Shown here piece after piece: positions 15,135 to 24,204 of a stretch of DNA of 64,000 bases (within the stretch, counting starts at the first letter, position 1; every line of letters begins with the position of its first letter). The stretch is taken from NCBI GenBank assembly GCA_964523105.1, contig CAZFZN010000005.1, forward strand, positions 124,001 to 188,000. Reading direction: 5' to 3'. A program made the translations under genes and the position numbers. The notes beneath the pieces are model-generated. The model was not told the origin of the DNA. It was given only the letters and a program-made list of their open reading frames with translations, and did not search any database. This DNA comes from V1-33 sp964523105 (GTDB taxonomy: Bacteria; Verrucomicrobiota; Verrucomicrobiia; Verrucomicrobiales; V1-33).

Positions 15135-18100
15135 ATGAACCGCCCGCTCCTCCTGACTTCGCTCGCCCTCACCTCCGTGCACTTCGCTGACGCGAAGGAA
15201 CTGGAAGGAGTTTATCAGCCCACGCAAAATCCCTGCCCGTCGGTCGAGGAGGCGATCGCCAAAATGAAAGTGCCGGACGGCTACGAAGTCCGCAATTTCG
15301 CAGCCGAGCCGATGGTGGTGAATCCGGTGGCCATGACGTGGGATCACCGCGGGCGGCTGTGGGTCGTGGAGCTTTATGAATATCCGCGCGGCGCGAAGAA
15401 TCCGAACGAATACTCGAAGACGGCCACGGATGAAAACTTTCGCCCGGTGGTGAAGACGGATGCCAATTCGCCGCGCGATAAAGTCGTGGTCCTGGAAGAT
15501 ACCGACAACGACGGCAAGGCGGACAAGCGCACGGTCTTCGCCGAGGGCCTGAACCTCGCCACCGCGGTGCTCTGCGGCTACGGCGGCGTCTTTATCGGTC
15601 AGGCACCGAATATGTTTTTCTTCCGCGACACCAACGGCGACGACAAAGCGGACGAATACAAGGCCGTGCTCACCGGCTTCGGCCTGGAGGACCGCCACGA
15701 GCTGCTCAACAGCTTCTGCTGGGGGCCGGACGGCTACATGTATTTCACCCACGGCGTCTTTACCCACAGCAAGGTCCGCCGCCCCGGCGAGGAGTCAGGG
15801 AAGGGGAATACGCTGAATGCCGGCGTGTATCGCGTGAAGTTCGAAAGTGGCGGCGGTTTGCAACCGCCGTCGAGCCCTGCCGGCAAAGAAACAGAGGGCG
15901 GTTCCAAACCGCCGCCACCGGCCAACAGCGGTTTCAAACCGTCGCCACGGGTCGCCTTCCACGAAGTCTATGCGGACGGCACCAGCAATCCCTGGGGCGT
16001 GGACTTCGATGCCCGCGGCAATGCCTTCGTCGAGGCCTGCGTCATTGATCACCTCTATCACATGGCCCCCGGCGGCATCTATTCGCGTCAGGGCGGCGCG
16101 CCGGAGAATCCCTACGCCTACGAACTCCTCCCCAGCATCGTGCCGAAGGACCACCCGCGCCACTTCCGCGCCGCCTACGCCGGCATCCAGATCTACCAGG
16201 GCGGCATCTATCCCGCCGACACCCACGGCCACGTCTTCTTCGGCAACATCCACGACAACGCCATCCACGAGGAAGCCCTCGAGCCTGTGGGAGCGACCTT
16301 CAAAGCGAAGCCCGTCCGCGACTTCCTCCGCGCCAACGACGGCTGGTTCCGCCCCGTCAGCATCCAGACCGGCCCCGACGGCTTCCTCTGGGTCATGGAC
16401 TGGTGCGACAAATACCCCTGCTACCAAAACGCCCAGGCCAACCCCGAAGGCGTGGACCGCGAAAAGGGCCGCATCTGGCGCGTGTGCTACACTGGGAGTG
16501 AGGAGGGGAAGAAACTGGCGGGGATGTCGCAGGCAGAACGTGACATGGACCTTTCTAAACTCCACGGGGCGCAGTTGATTGAAGCGGTGTCTCACCACAA
16601 CAACTGGTTAAGGAGGGCAGCTTCCATCCAGATCATTCAAAGCGGCGACCGCTCTTGGAGAGAAAAGCTTGCCAAGCTTGCCGAGTCCGGCTCGCCATTG
16701 CATGCGAGGGTGAATGCACTGCGTACTCTCGCTGCGCTGCGATTCGAATACTACTCGGGGCTGTCCGGAGATGAGCGCGGTCCCGGCTCTACGTGGCCAC
16801 TGGAGGTGCCTGAATTCGCAAACAAATTGAGGGACGACCCCGAGCCGGCCATTCGGGAGTGTTTCGCCGCTTCTTTCCTTCCGGGTATGGGAAGAGAACC
16901 GGCGAAGTACGCGGCGGGAACGCTGTCCGGAGGATTTTCAAACGAATCCCTCCTCAAGCTGGTTTCCGATCCGGATGCGGGAGTCAGACGGACGGCTGCC
17001 TCAAGAATTAGGCGAAATACAACCGGAAGCCTAACTATATCTAATCGCCTGTCGGCGGTGGACATCAGACCTGAACTTACTGCCCTGATTACCGCCAGCG
17101 CTGCCGGGGATGACAGGACACTCGCTTTGCTGATCTGGATGAACATGGAGCCTTACTGTGCGGCTTACGCCAAAGAGATGATTCCGTGGTTTGCCGACAT
17201 CGTCCCCAAAACCAAACCCCTCAGCCAAGTTCTCACCTACAAAACCGCCCGCCGCATCACCGATACGCGCAGCGCGGAGAACATGGACCTCCTGCTCGGC
17301 TTCCTCGACAAGATCAAAGCCGACGACGTGCTCACCGCACACGCGCTGGACGGCATGTTGAAAGCCCAGGAAGCCGGCGCGCTCAAACCCGCGAAGTACG
17401 ACCCCTCGCCGCTCTTCGCCCACTGGCGCGCCAGCAAAGCCGAGGATGTGCGCAATCTTGCCGGACGCCTGGCCACGCTGTGGGGCGACCCGAACGCCGT
17501 GGCTGCGCTCATGGGCGTGGTGCTCGATGAAAAGGCGGACGTGCAGAAGCGCATCGAATCCATCCGCACCGTGCGCCGGTTGAAGAGCGATGCCGCGCGC
17601 GCCGGGATGATGAAACTTCTGGAGCAGAAATCCCCCGACAACCTCACCGTGGAAGTCCTCCGCGCCGCCGGCGAACTCGGCGGCAACGATCTCGCCAACG
17701 CCATTCTCAAAGCCTGGCAGAGCTACAGCGCGCCGCTCAAAACCGCCGCCGCCGAAGTGCTCGTCACCCGCGGCGACTGGGCCGCGCGTCTGCTGGATGC
17801 CGTGGAGGGCAAATGGGTCGCCAGCGGGAAGATCAACGCCTCGGACATTCCCGTCAGCGTCCGCCGCAGTCTGGCGCAGAACAACGATCTCAAAGCCCGC
17901 GCGCAGCAACTGCTCGGCGCGTGGAACGAAACCAGCGCCGATGTGAAGGCGCTCATCGCCCGCAAGAAAAAAGCCGCCCTCACCGGCGAGCCGAACCTGG
18001 AGAACGGAAAAGTTATCTTCACCGCCACCTGTGCGACGTGCCACAAATTCCACGGCGGCGGCCAGGAAGTCGGGCCGGAACTCATCGGCAACGGACGCAG

Positions 18101-18926
18101 CAACCTGGATGCGCTCCTGGCCAACGTGCTCGACCCGAATCAGATCATCGGCAACGGCTACGAGAACTTCATCGTCACCACCAAGGACGGCCGGACCATT
18201 CCGGGGCGCGTCGTTGAAGACACGCCCACGCAGATGACGCTGCTGGGCATTGGCGGTGTGAAGACCGTGGTCCCGCGCGCCGACATTCAGAAATCCGAGA
18301 ACACCAAACAGAGCCTCATGCCCATGGGCTTCAGCGAGCTGCCGGATGCCGACTTCCGCGACCTCATGTGGTACGTGCTCGCTCCGCCGGAGGAAGGACC
18401 GCTGACCAAAGAGAAGAAGGAGGCGCTGCAGTTGAGTCTGGAGCAGGCGGAAAAGCCGAAGGAAGCTGCGTCTGACGGCACCGACCTCTGGAATCCAAAG
18501 CGCCGCGACCGCGAGTCTGCCAGCCTCTGGAACGTGGACTGGCAACTCGATGCCCCGGACTTTGAAGGCACGCCCACCAAGCTTGTGGAATATCACGGCC
18601 GCAAAAACGTGCTCGTCCTGCATCCCAGGAGCCGCACCGAAGCCAGCGCGCTCGTGCGCGAAATACAACTCCCCGCCGACAAGCCGGTGAAAGTTTCCGT
18701 ATGGGTCGCGAGTCACGACGGCGGCGACTGGGACTGCCGCGCCACCGCCAACGGCGAGCGTCTCGCCGGCAGCGCCAAAGTGGCTAACACCGGCAAGGAC
18801 CGCTGGAAGAAAATGACGTGGGATCTTTCCGCCTACAAAGGAAAGAAGGTCACGCTCCGCATCGAGAACTGGGCCAGCGACTGGATGAACGAGTTCAGCT
18901 ACTGGAGTGATTTGAAAGTCGAGTAG
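15135..18926 (+). CDS. Giant PVC-type membrane-bound dehydrogenase with HEAT region and CxxCH cytochrome domain
   Basis: This is a 1263-residue exported protein (signal MNRPLLLTSLALTSVHFADA). Domains in order: an NHL/PQQ-type beta-propeller dehydrogenase domain (about 35-440; VVVLEDTDNDGKADK, GPDGYMYFTHG, GTSNPWGVDFD, GPDGFLWVMDWCDKYPC); an alpha-helical HEAT-like region (about 470-900); a cytochrome domain with C966-A-T-C969-H970; and a C-terminal beta domain (about 1110-1263). This layout is the PVC haem-binding family (TIGR02604 plus TIGR02603 type). It probably oxidises a sugar or related substrate in the periplasm, passing electrons to the haem; the substrate is unknown. Residues about 238-271 come from a palindromic element inserted in frame. 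Codon usage shifts sharply within the HEAT region. Confidence 0.88.
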   Translation: MNRPLLLTSLALTSVHFADAKELEGVYQPTQNPCPSVEEAIAKMKVPDGYEVRNFAAEPMVVNPVAMTWDHRGRLWVVELYEYPRGAKNPNEYSKTATDENFRPVVKTDANSPRDKVVVLEDTDNDGKADKRTVFAEGLNLATAVLCGYGGVFIGQAPNMFFFRDTNGDDKADEYKAVLTGFGLEDRHELLNSFCWGPDGYMYFTHGVFTHSKVRRPGEESGKGNTLNAGVYRVKFESGGGLQPPSSPAGKETEGGSKPPPPANSGFKPSPRVAFHEVYADGTSNPWGVDFDARGNAFVEACVIDHLYHMAPGGIYSRQGGAPENPYAYELLPSIVPKDHPRHFRAAYAGIQIYQGGIYPADTHGHVFFGNIHDNAIHEEALEPVGATFKAKPVRDFLRANDGWFRPVSIQTGPDGFLWVMDWCDKYPCYQNAQANPEGVDREKGRIWRVCYTGSEEGKKLAGMSQAERDMDLSKLHGAQLIEAVSHHNNWLRRAASIQIIQSGDRSWREKLAKLAESGSPLHARVNALRTLAALRFEYYSGLSGDERGPGSTWPLEVPEFANKLRDDPEPAIRECFAASFLPGMGREPAKYAAGTLSGGFSNESLLKLVSDPDAGVRRTAASRIRRNTTGSLTISNRLSAVDIRPELTALITASAAGDDRTLALLIWMNMEPYCAAYAKEMIPWFADIVPKTKPLSQVLTYKTARRITDTRSAENMDLLLGFLDKIKADDVLTAHALDGMLKAQEAGALKPAKYDPSPLFAHWRASKAEDVRNLAGRLATLWGDPNAVAALMGVVLDEKADVQKRIESIRTVRRLKSDAARAGMMKLLEQKSPDNLTVEVLRAAGELGGNDLANAILKAWQSYSAPLKTAAAEVLVTRGDWAARLLDAVEGKWVASGKINASDIPVSVRRSLAQNNDLKARAQQLLGAWNETSADVKALIARKKKAALTGEPNLENGKVIFTATCATCHKFHGGGQEVGPELIGNGRSNLDALLANVLDPNQIIGNGYENFIVTTKDGRTIPGRVVEDTPTQMTLLGIGGVKTVVPRADIQKSENTKQSLMPMGFSELPDADFRDLMWYVLAPPEEGPLTKEKKEALQLSLEQAEKPKEAASDGTDLWNPKRRDRESASLWNVDWQLDAPDFEGTPTKLVEYHGRKNVLVLHPRSRTEASALVREIQLPADKPVKVSVWVASHDGGDWDCRATANGERLAGSAKVANTGKDRWKKMTWDLSAYKGKKVTLRIENWASDWMNEFSYWSDLKVE
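15847..15948. repeat. 102-bp palindromic element inserted in frame in a coding gene
   Basis: GTGGCGGCGGTTTG at 15847-15860 and CAAACCGTCGCCAC at 15935-15948 form 14-base terminal inverted repeats with one mismatch. Two inner palindromes (GGCGGTTTGCAACCGCC at 15852-15868 and a GGCGGTT...AACCGCC at 15897-15913) lie inside. The length, 102, is 34 codons, so the host frame is kept. Confidence 0.8.
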
Positions 18927-18938
18927 TGCTCTAACTCC

Positions 18939-19006
18939 GTGGCGGGGACCTCCGGTCCCTGATTCCTGATTCTGTTTGATTTTGGTGGACCGGAGGTCCA
19001 CGCCAC
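18939..19006. repeat. Long hairpin repeat, GGACCTCCGGTCC family (copy 1)
   Basis: Two 20-base arms (18939-18958 and 18987-19006) pair with one mismatch around a 28-base AT-rich loop. Related palindromes occur at 52534-52573 and 63361-63412, all between genes. It lies just after the PVC dehydrogenase and may also end its transcript. Confidence 0.8.
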
Positions 19007-19040
19007 GTTGGCTCTGGCCTCGCATCTTTTTCCTCCCGCC

Positions 19041-19916
19041 ATGATCACTTCCGTCATCGCCGTCCCGCCACTCGCCCGCGACTCCTCGGGCTCCGTCTGC
19101 GCCGAACAGAACCGCCGCCTCATTCGCCACATCGAGTCCGGCGGCGTGCGCATTCTGCTTTATGGCGGCAACGCGGTATTCTATCACGTTCGCCCGTCGG
19201 AATACGCCGGCATTCTTACCATGCTGGCGGAAACTGCGGCACCGGGGACGGAGATCGTGCCCTCCGCCGGCCCGTCGTATGGCCTGAGCATGGATCAGGC
19301 GGCGGTGCTACGCGACTATCCGTTTCAAACCGCGATGGTGCTGCCGCATCAGGGGCTGAACACACCGGACGGCGTCGCCACCGGCCTGCGGCATTTCGCT
19401 GAGGCTTATGGCAAGCCCATCGTGGTCTATATCAAAGCGGAAGGCTATCTGACGCCGGCGCTTACGGCGGCGCTGGTGCGCGATGGACTCGTCTCGTGGG
19501 TGAAATACGCCATCGTCCGTCCGGACGAACGGCAGGATCCGTTTCTCGACGAACTCACGCAACTGGTGGACCCGGCGATGATCGTCAGCGGCATGGGCGA
19601 GCAGCCGGTGATTCACCATCTGCGCGACCGCAAACTCGGCGGCTTCACCAGCGGCTGCGTGTGCGTAAATCCCGCACTGTCCGCGCAGATGCTCGCGGCT
19701 TGTCAGGCCGGCGAATGGACGGAAGCCGACCGCATCCGCCGCGTGTTCGAGCCGCTGGAGAATCTGCGCAATGAGATCAATCCCGTGCGCGTGCTGCACG
19801 AGGCCGTCACGCTGTCAGGCGTCGCCGACATGGGAGAAATCACCCCTCTGCTCAGCAGGCTGAGCGACGGGCAGCGCGCCCGGGTTGAAAAGGCGGCGCG
19901 GGAATTGGTGGCGTAG
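19041..19916 (+). CDS. DapA/dihydrodipicolinate synthase family aldolase
   Basis: This is a 291-residue class I aldolase of the DHDPS/NAL superfamily. I chose ATG 19041 (MITSVIAVPPLARD), because an upstream ATG lies inside the hairpin repeat. Family signs are the early LLYGGNAVFYH passage, the Schiff-base lysine in PIVVYIKAEGYLTP, and FTSGCVCVNP where the family has the G-x-S-G loop. The canonical DapA tyrosine motif (YNxPxR) is not visible, so it is probably not lysine biosynthesis; a sugar-acid or keto-acid lyase or dehydratase is more likely. It follows the PVC dehydrogenase in the same direction, and a shared role in oxidised-sugar breakdown is plausible but inferred only from position. 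Confidence 0.75.
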   Translation: MITSVIAVPPLARDSSGSVCAEQNRRLIRHIESGGVRILLYGGNAVFYHVRPSEYAGILTMLAETAAPGTEIVPSAGPSYGLSMDQAAVLRDYPFQTAMVLPHQGLNTPDGVATGLRHFAEAYGKPIVVYIKAEGYLTPALTAALVRDGLVSWVKYAIVRPDERQDPFLDELTQLVDPAMIVSGMGEQPVIHHLRDRKLGGFTSGCVCVNPALSAQMLAACQAGEWTEADRIRRVFEPLENLRNEINPVRVLHEAVTLSGVADMGEITPLLSRLSDGQRARVEKAARELVA

Positions 19917-19919
19917 CCG

Positions 19920-20606
19920 TCACTTCACCGCCGGCATAAAGGGCCGGGTGCGTTCGGCGAGCAGTTTATAGCCGGCCTCGCTGAGGTGCAGTTTGTCAGC
20001 CACGAACAACTCCGGACGCACTTCGCCGGCGCTGTCCAGGGTCATGTTCCCGCAGTCCACGAACTTGAGCTTCGGATGCTTCGCGACGAACCCGCTGATC
20101 AGCGCATTGAGCTTGTTTCCTTCCGGCACTTCCTTGATTCGCGCGATCGTGGGGCAGAGTCCGAGATAGACGATCCGCGCATCCGGCAGTTTGGCATGAA
20201 CGGCGGCGACGAATGCTTTATAATCTGCGAACACCTGTTCCGCGCTCTTGCCGGCGTTAATGTCGTTGGTGCCGCTGCGCAGGAAGATCACCGATGGTGC
20301 GGCGGGAAAGACCACACGCGGCAGGAAATGCGTGGCATCCACGATCTGCGATCCGCCGAAGCCGCGGTTGATGACCTTGTGGTCCGGAAAGTCGGAAGCG
20401 AGCGATTTCCACAGCCGGATGGTGCTCGACCCGATGAACAGCACGGCGCCCTGCGGCGGCGGGTTGGCTTTGTCCGCTGCTTCCATCGCCGCAATCTCCT
20501 TTTCCCATTTGGCGAACGGGCTCGCTGGTGCCGGCGCTTTTGCGTCTTCGGCGGCGGAGCAGAAGAGAGAGCAGATCAGGGCGAGGATGATGGCGGGGAT
20601 TCTCAT
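19920..20606 (-). CDS. Secreted SGNH/GDSL hydrolase
   Basis: This is a 228-residue exported esterase-type protein (signal peptide ending CSAAED). All four SGNH blocks are visible: FIGSSTIRLW with the nucleophile serine, NRGFGGSQ with the oxyanion glycine, SGTNDINAG with the asparagine, and DKLHLSEAGY with the Asp-His pair. Such enzymes often remove acetyl or other acyl groups from polysaccharides (PAF-acetylhydrolase-like type). The gene converges on the DapA-family gene with a 3-base gap and is divergent from the Cys-rich lipoprotein. The natural substrate cannot be told from sequence. Confidence 0.88.
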   Translation of the reverse strand: MRIPAIILALICSLFCSAAEDAKAPAPASPFAKWEKEIAAMEAADKANPPPQGAVLFIGSSTIRLWKSLASDFPDHKVINRGFGGSQIVDATHFLPRVVFPAAPSVIFLRSGTNDINAGKSAEQVFADYKAFVAAVHAKLPDARIVYLGLCPTIARIKEVPEGNKLNALISGFVAKHPKLKFVDCGNMTLDSAGEVRPELFVADKLHLSEAGYKLLAERTRPFMPAVK

Positions 20607-20749
20607 GGCGGGGCATCCATCCGAAAGCCGCGGCCGGTGTCCAGTCCGTCACTGCGGATGCCAGCTTGCAGGTTTGCGGTGCATGATGCATGGAAGCACC
20701 CGTCTGCCGCCGTCGCCCCGGCCGCCGATTCCACCAACACCAACCTTCC

Positions 20750-20959
20750 ATGAAAGTTATCCTCGCTCTCGTCGCCGCCTTTTCCATCAGCAGCTGTTGC
20801 TCCACCGGCTCCTCCTGCTGCTCTTCCGGTGCCGCCGGGGCCTGCTGTGCCACCGGCACCTGCAAGACCTGCGGCAAGCCGGCCGCCCAGTGCGTTTGCA
20901 AAGCCGGCACCTGCAAGTCCTGCGGCAAGCCGATGGCGCAGTGCACCTGCAAGCACTAA
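20750..20959 (+). CDS. Cys-rich small lipoprotein with duplicated CxxC/CxC motif (69 aa)
   Basis: This is a 69-residue protein starting MKVILALVAAFSISSCC, a lipoprotein-like signal. The mature part has 14 cysteines in total: three CC pairs, then two tandem copies of GTCKxCGKPxAQCxC. Each copy gives four cysteines in a CxxC-then-CxC arrangement, which would suit binding of a soft metal ion or a small metal cluster. I do not recognise a named family. A second start at 20690 adds an arginine-rich leader and I reject it. Overlapping minus-strand frames are longer but lack coding features, while this one has a signal, an internal duplication and a clear end. Confidence 0.72.
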   Translation: MKVILALVAAFSISSCCSTGSSCCSSGAAGACCATGTCKTCGKPAAQCVCKAGTCKSCGKPMAQCTCKH

Positions 20960-21085
20960 CGCCGGCGCTGTGCGTGCAGATGGGGGCGCGGTTCAGCCCC
21001 GTCGAGTGAGGATCCGGGCGGCGCCGCCGCTGCGGGATGCATGAGGCTTGCGCCGCGGCTGAAGTGAGGCTGCGGTCAGGGCATC

Positions 21086-22126
21086 ATGAGACGTCTTTCC
21101 CTGCTGCTGTTCCTGCTCACCGTCATCCTGCGCGCCGATGAGGCGGATGAATTCATCAAAGCCGAGATGGAGCGGCAGAAGATCCCCGGGCTGTCGCTCG
21201 CGGTGGTAAAGGAGGGGAAGGTTCTCAAAGCGCAGGGTTACGGTCTGGCGGACGTGGAAAACAAAGTGCCGGTGACGCCGGAGAGTGTTTTCAAGATCGC
21301 ATCCTTGAGCAAGCAGTTCATTGCCGCGGGTATCGTGCTGCTCGGGCGCGACGGAAAGCTCTGCGTGGACGACAAAGTGAGCGCGCACATTCCCGGTACG
21401 CCGGAAAGCTGGAAAGACATCACCATCCGCCATCTGCTTACGCACACGTCAGGCATCGTGCGCGAGGCTCCGGCCTACGACCCTTACAAAGTGCAGCCGG
21501 ACCTGGCGGTGATCGAGTCTGCGTTCCCGCTGCCGCTCGAATTTCCCCCCGGGACGAGATACCGGTATTGCAATGTCGGATACTTCACGCTGGCGGAAAT
21601 CATCACCCGCGTGTCCGGCAAGCCGTGGGCGGAGTTCCTGCATGAACGCATTTTTACACCGCTGGAAATGAAGGACACGCAGCCGACGAATGCGGTAATG
21701 ATCATTCCCCGCCGTGTGCATGGCTACGAGCAGCTGGGCGGAGCACTGATTCACGGCACAGACAATCTCGCGGTGCGTCCCAGCGGCGCCTTTGTTTCCA
21801 CCGTGCTCGATCTCGCCAGGTGGGACGCTGCGCTCGACACGGATGCGCCGCTGCCGCAGGCCGCCCTCGCCGAAATGTGGACACCGGTGAAACTCAACGA
21901 CGGCTCTGTGCATCCCTACGGTTTCGGCTGGAGCCTCGATCCCTTCGAATCCCGCCGCCAGGTGCATCACAGCGGGTCGCTCGGCGGCTTTCGTTCGCAT
22001 TACGCGCGCTTCCCGGAAAGCAAAGTCTCCGTCATCGTCCTCACCAACGGCAGTGGTGCCAGGCCGCGGGTCATCGTGGAGGGAGTCGCCCGGCTGTTTT
22101 TGCCCGGGCCGCCGGCAGCGCCGTGA
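21086..22126 (+). CDS. Beta-lactamase-fold serine hydrolase (class C type)
   Basis: This is a 346-residue exported protein (signal MRRLSLLLFLLTVILRADE). The penicillin-binding fold is marked by S-L-S-K (SxxK with the nucleophile serine), Y-C-N in the YxN position, and HHSGSLGGF in place of the KTG motif. HSG is typical of esterase, D-aminopeptidase and other Beta-lactamase (PF00144) family members rather than true antibiotic-hydrolysing AmpC. The segment THTSGI is also characteristic. It probably acts in the periplasm on an ester, amide or peptidoglycan-derived substrate. It converges on murI with a 12-base gap. Confidence 0.87.
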   Translation: MRRLSLLLFLLTVILRADEADEFIKAEMERQKIPGLSLAVVKEGKVLKAQGYGLADVENKVPVTPESVFKIASLSKQFIAAGIVLLGRDGKLCVDDKVSAHIPGTPESWKDITIRHLLTHTSGIVREAPAYDPYKVQPDLAVIESAFPLPLEFPPGTRYRYCNVGYFTLAEIITRVSGKPWAEFLHERIFTPLEMKDTQPTNAVMIIPRRVHGYEQLGGALIHGTDNLAVRPSGAFVSTVLDLARWDAALDTDAPLPQAALAEMWTPVKLNDGSVHPYGFGWSLDPFESRRQVHHSGSLGGFRSHYARFPESKVSVIVLTNGSGARPRVIVEGVARLFLPGPPAAP

Positions 22127-22138
22127 GCACATCCAGCC

Positions 22139-22969
22139 TCAGCCTTGCGTTCCCAGCTCCGCCAGCGCCAGATGCTCCGGCGGATGGCCGAGAAAGGCGG
22201 CCGCGATTTTTTGAAACCGCTGTGCGGCGTCGGTGACGTAGAAATACTCCTGCGGCGGCGTGGCATCGTTGCGGAGCCGGTCTGTGGAACCCAGAAGCTG
22301 GGCCGTTTCGGCGGCGGCGGCCTCGGCGCTGTCCACCAGAGTTACGCTTGTGCCCATCACACTGGCGATGGTGGTCCGCAGCAGTGGATAGTGCGTGCAG
22401 CCCAGCACCAGCGTATCGATGTCCTCAGAGCGGAGTGCGCTGAGATATTTCTCCGCCACGAGCCGGGCGATTTCCGTTTCCGTTTCGCCCTCCTCCACCA
22501 GCGGCACGAAGAGCGGGCAGGGTTTGCTCACGATATGCACCGGCGCGTGGTCGCCGGCGGCGGCGAGGGCTTCGCGAATGCGGTTCTCATACGCCCCGCT
22601 GCCGACAGTGGCAGCGGTAGCGATGACGCCGATGCGCCGGTTCTTTGTGGTGGCGACGGCGGCTCGCGCGCCGGGGCCGATCACGCCGAGGATCGGCAGG
22701 GCGGGGAACTGCTCCCGCAGCGCCGGGGCCGCGAGCGCGCTGGCCGTGTTGCAGGCCACCACAATCATCTTCACACCTTTGCTCAGCAGAAACTGCGTGT
22801 CTTCGACGGCATAACGCGCGATCGTCGCCTGCGATTTGTTGCCGTAGGGCACGCGCGCGGTGTCGCCCAGATAAATGAGGTTCTCCTGCGGCAGCCGGTC
22901 GCGGATGGCGCGCAGCACCGTGAGGCCGCCGACGCCGGAGTCGAAGATGCCGATGGGCAGGGAATTCAT
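22139..22969 (-). CDS. murI: Glutamate racemase
   Basis: This is a 276-residue MurI that interconverts L- and D-glutamate for peptidoglycan. I chose ATG 22969 (MNSLPIGIFDSGVGGLTVLR), as upstream codons add a non-conserved arginine-rich leader. Both catalytic cysteines are visible, one in VVACNTASALA and the other in LGCTHYPLL, together with the DSGVGG and PYGNKS motifs. The protein is cytoplasmic. It lies directly downstream of rmlB on the same strand, 41 bases apart, which suggests a cell-envelope operon. Confidence 0.96.
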   Translation of the reverse strand: MNSLPIGIFDSGVGGLTVLRAIRDRLPQENLIYLGDTARVPYGNKSQATIARYAVEDTQFLLSKGVKMIVVACNTASALAAPALREQFPALPILGVIGPGARAAVATTKNRRIGVIATAATVGSGAYENRIREALAAAGDHAPVHIVSKPCPLFVPLVEEGETETEIARLVAEKYLSALRSEDIDTLVLGCTHYPLLRTTIASVMGTSVTLVDSAEAAAAETAQLLGSTDRLRNDATPPQEYFYVTDAAQRFQKIAAAFLGHPPEHLALAELGTQG

Positions 22970-23010
22970 GCGTCTGCGAAAGGGCGGAAGCCGGCGGCTG
23001 GCAAGTCCGT

Positions 23011-23970
23011 TCAGACCGGTCCCGCAAATTGCGTCCGGTACCATTCGATGGTTTGGGCGAGCCCCTCCTCGAACTCATGCTGTGGCCGCCAGCCCAGCTC
23101 GCGCTGCGCCCTGGAACTGTCGATGGCGTAGCGGCGGTCGTGGCCGGGGCGGTCGGCGACATGGTGGATCAGACTCTCCGGTTTACCGAGATGACTGAGA
23201 ATGCGGCGGAGGATTTCGATGTTCGGCTGCTCGTTGTTGGCCCCGATGTTATAGACTTCGCCGGATTGCCCGCGCTCAATGGCCAGCAGAATGGCGGCGC
23301 AGTGATCGGAGACGTGAATCCAGTCGCGCACGTGCAATCCGTCGCCGTAGAGCGGCAGCGGTTCGTCCTTTAGAGCGCACAGGATCATGCGCGGGATGAG
23401 CTTTTCCGGATGCTGGTGCGTGCCGTAGTTGTTCGAGCAGCGGAGAATGACCGCGTCCTGGCCGAAGGTGTGGTGATTCGCCAGGGTCAGCACATCCGCC
23501 GCGGCTTTGCTGGCGGAATACGGACTGCGCGGGGCCAGCGGCGTTTCTTCGGTGAAGGCTCCCGTTTCGCCCAGCGAGCCATAGACCTCGTCTGTCGAGA
23601 TCTGCACGAACCGCACGCCGGCCGCCCGCGCCGCCTCCAGCAGCACGAAGGCGCCCCTGACATTTGAATGCACGAACGGCCGCGGCTCCGCGATGCTGCG
23701 GTCCACCATGCTCTCCGCCGCGAAGTTGATGACAGCGTCATACTTCCCGCCGGCCATGATCCGCTCCACCAGCGACTCGTCCGCGATGTCCCCGCGGTGG
23801 AATTGATACCGCTCCGCAAAGCCTTCCCCCACGTCGCGGAGATTGGCCGCATTTCCCGCATACGTCAGGAGGTCCACGTTGGTGATCGTGAGATCCGCGC
23901 GCCCGTGCAGCGCCTGACGAATGAAATGGCTGCCGATGAATCCGCAGCCGCCGGTGACGAGATAGTGCAT
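23011..23970 (-). CDS. rmlB: dTDP-glucose 4,6-dehydratase
   Basis: This is a 319-residue short-chain dehydrogenase-type enzyme that converts dTDP-glucose to dTDP-4-keto-6-deoxyglucose, the first committed step to dTDP-rhamnose and related deoxysugars. Visible are the NAD-binding GGCGFIGS, STDEVYG with the catalytic T-D-E set, YSASK with the catalytic Tyr-Lys, RCSNNYG and GDGLHVRDWIHV. I chose ATG 23970 (MHYLVTGG). The usual NFAAESHVDRS reads NFAAESMVDRS here. It is upstream of murI in the same direction. No rmlA, C or D is in the window, so the end sugar is unknown. Confidence 0.94.
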   Translation of the reverse strand: MHYLVTGGCGFIGSHFIRQALHGRADLTITNVDLLTYAGNAANLRDVGEGFAERYQFHRGDIADESLVERIMAGGKYDAVINFAAESMVDRSIAEPRPFVHSNVRGAFVLLEAARAAGVRFVQISTDEVYGSLGETGAFTEETPLAPRSPYSASKAAADVLTLANHHTFGQDAVILRCSNNYGTHQHPEKLIPRMILCALKDEPLPLYGDGLHVRDWIHVSDHCAAILLAIERGQSGEVYNIGANNEQPNIEILRRILSHLGKPESLIHHVADRPGHDRRYAIDSSRAQRELGWRPQHEFEEGLAQTIEWYRTQFAGPV

Positions 23971-24204
23971 GATGCTCCCCCCGCCGTGCCACGCCGCGTG
24001 GCGCACGGCAAAGGAAAAACCCGGGCGGTCTCACAAGTCCCGGCTCCGGCGGAGGGCCTCGCAGGCGCGGCTCCCGGAATGGGCGGCGCCCTTGCCGCGA
24101 CCGGGCCCATCACGGACCGCCGGACAGCCGGACAGCCGCATCAGCGGAAAGAAACCAAAAGTTGCGCCGGGCGGGGCACCGGATAGCGTCGCCGTACTTT
24201 TCGC

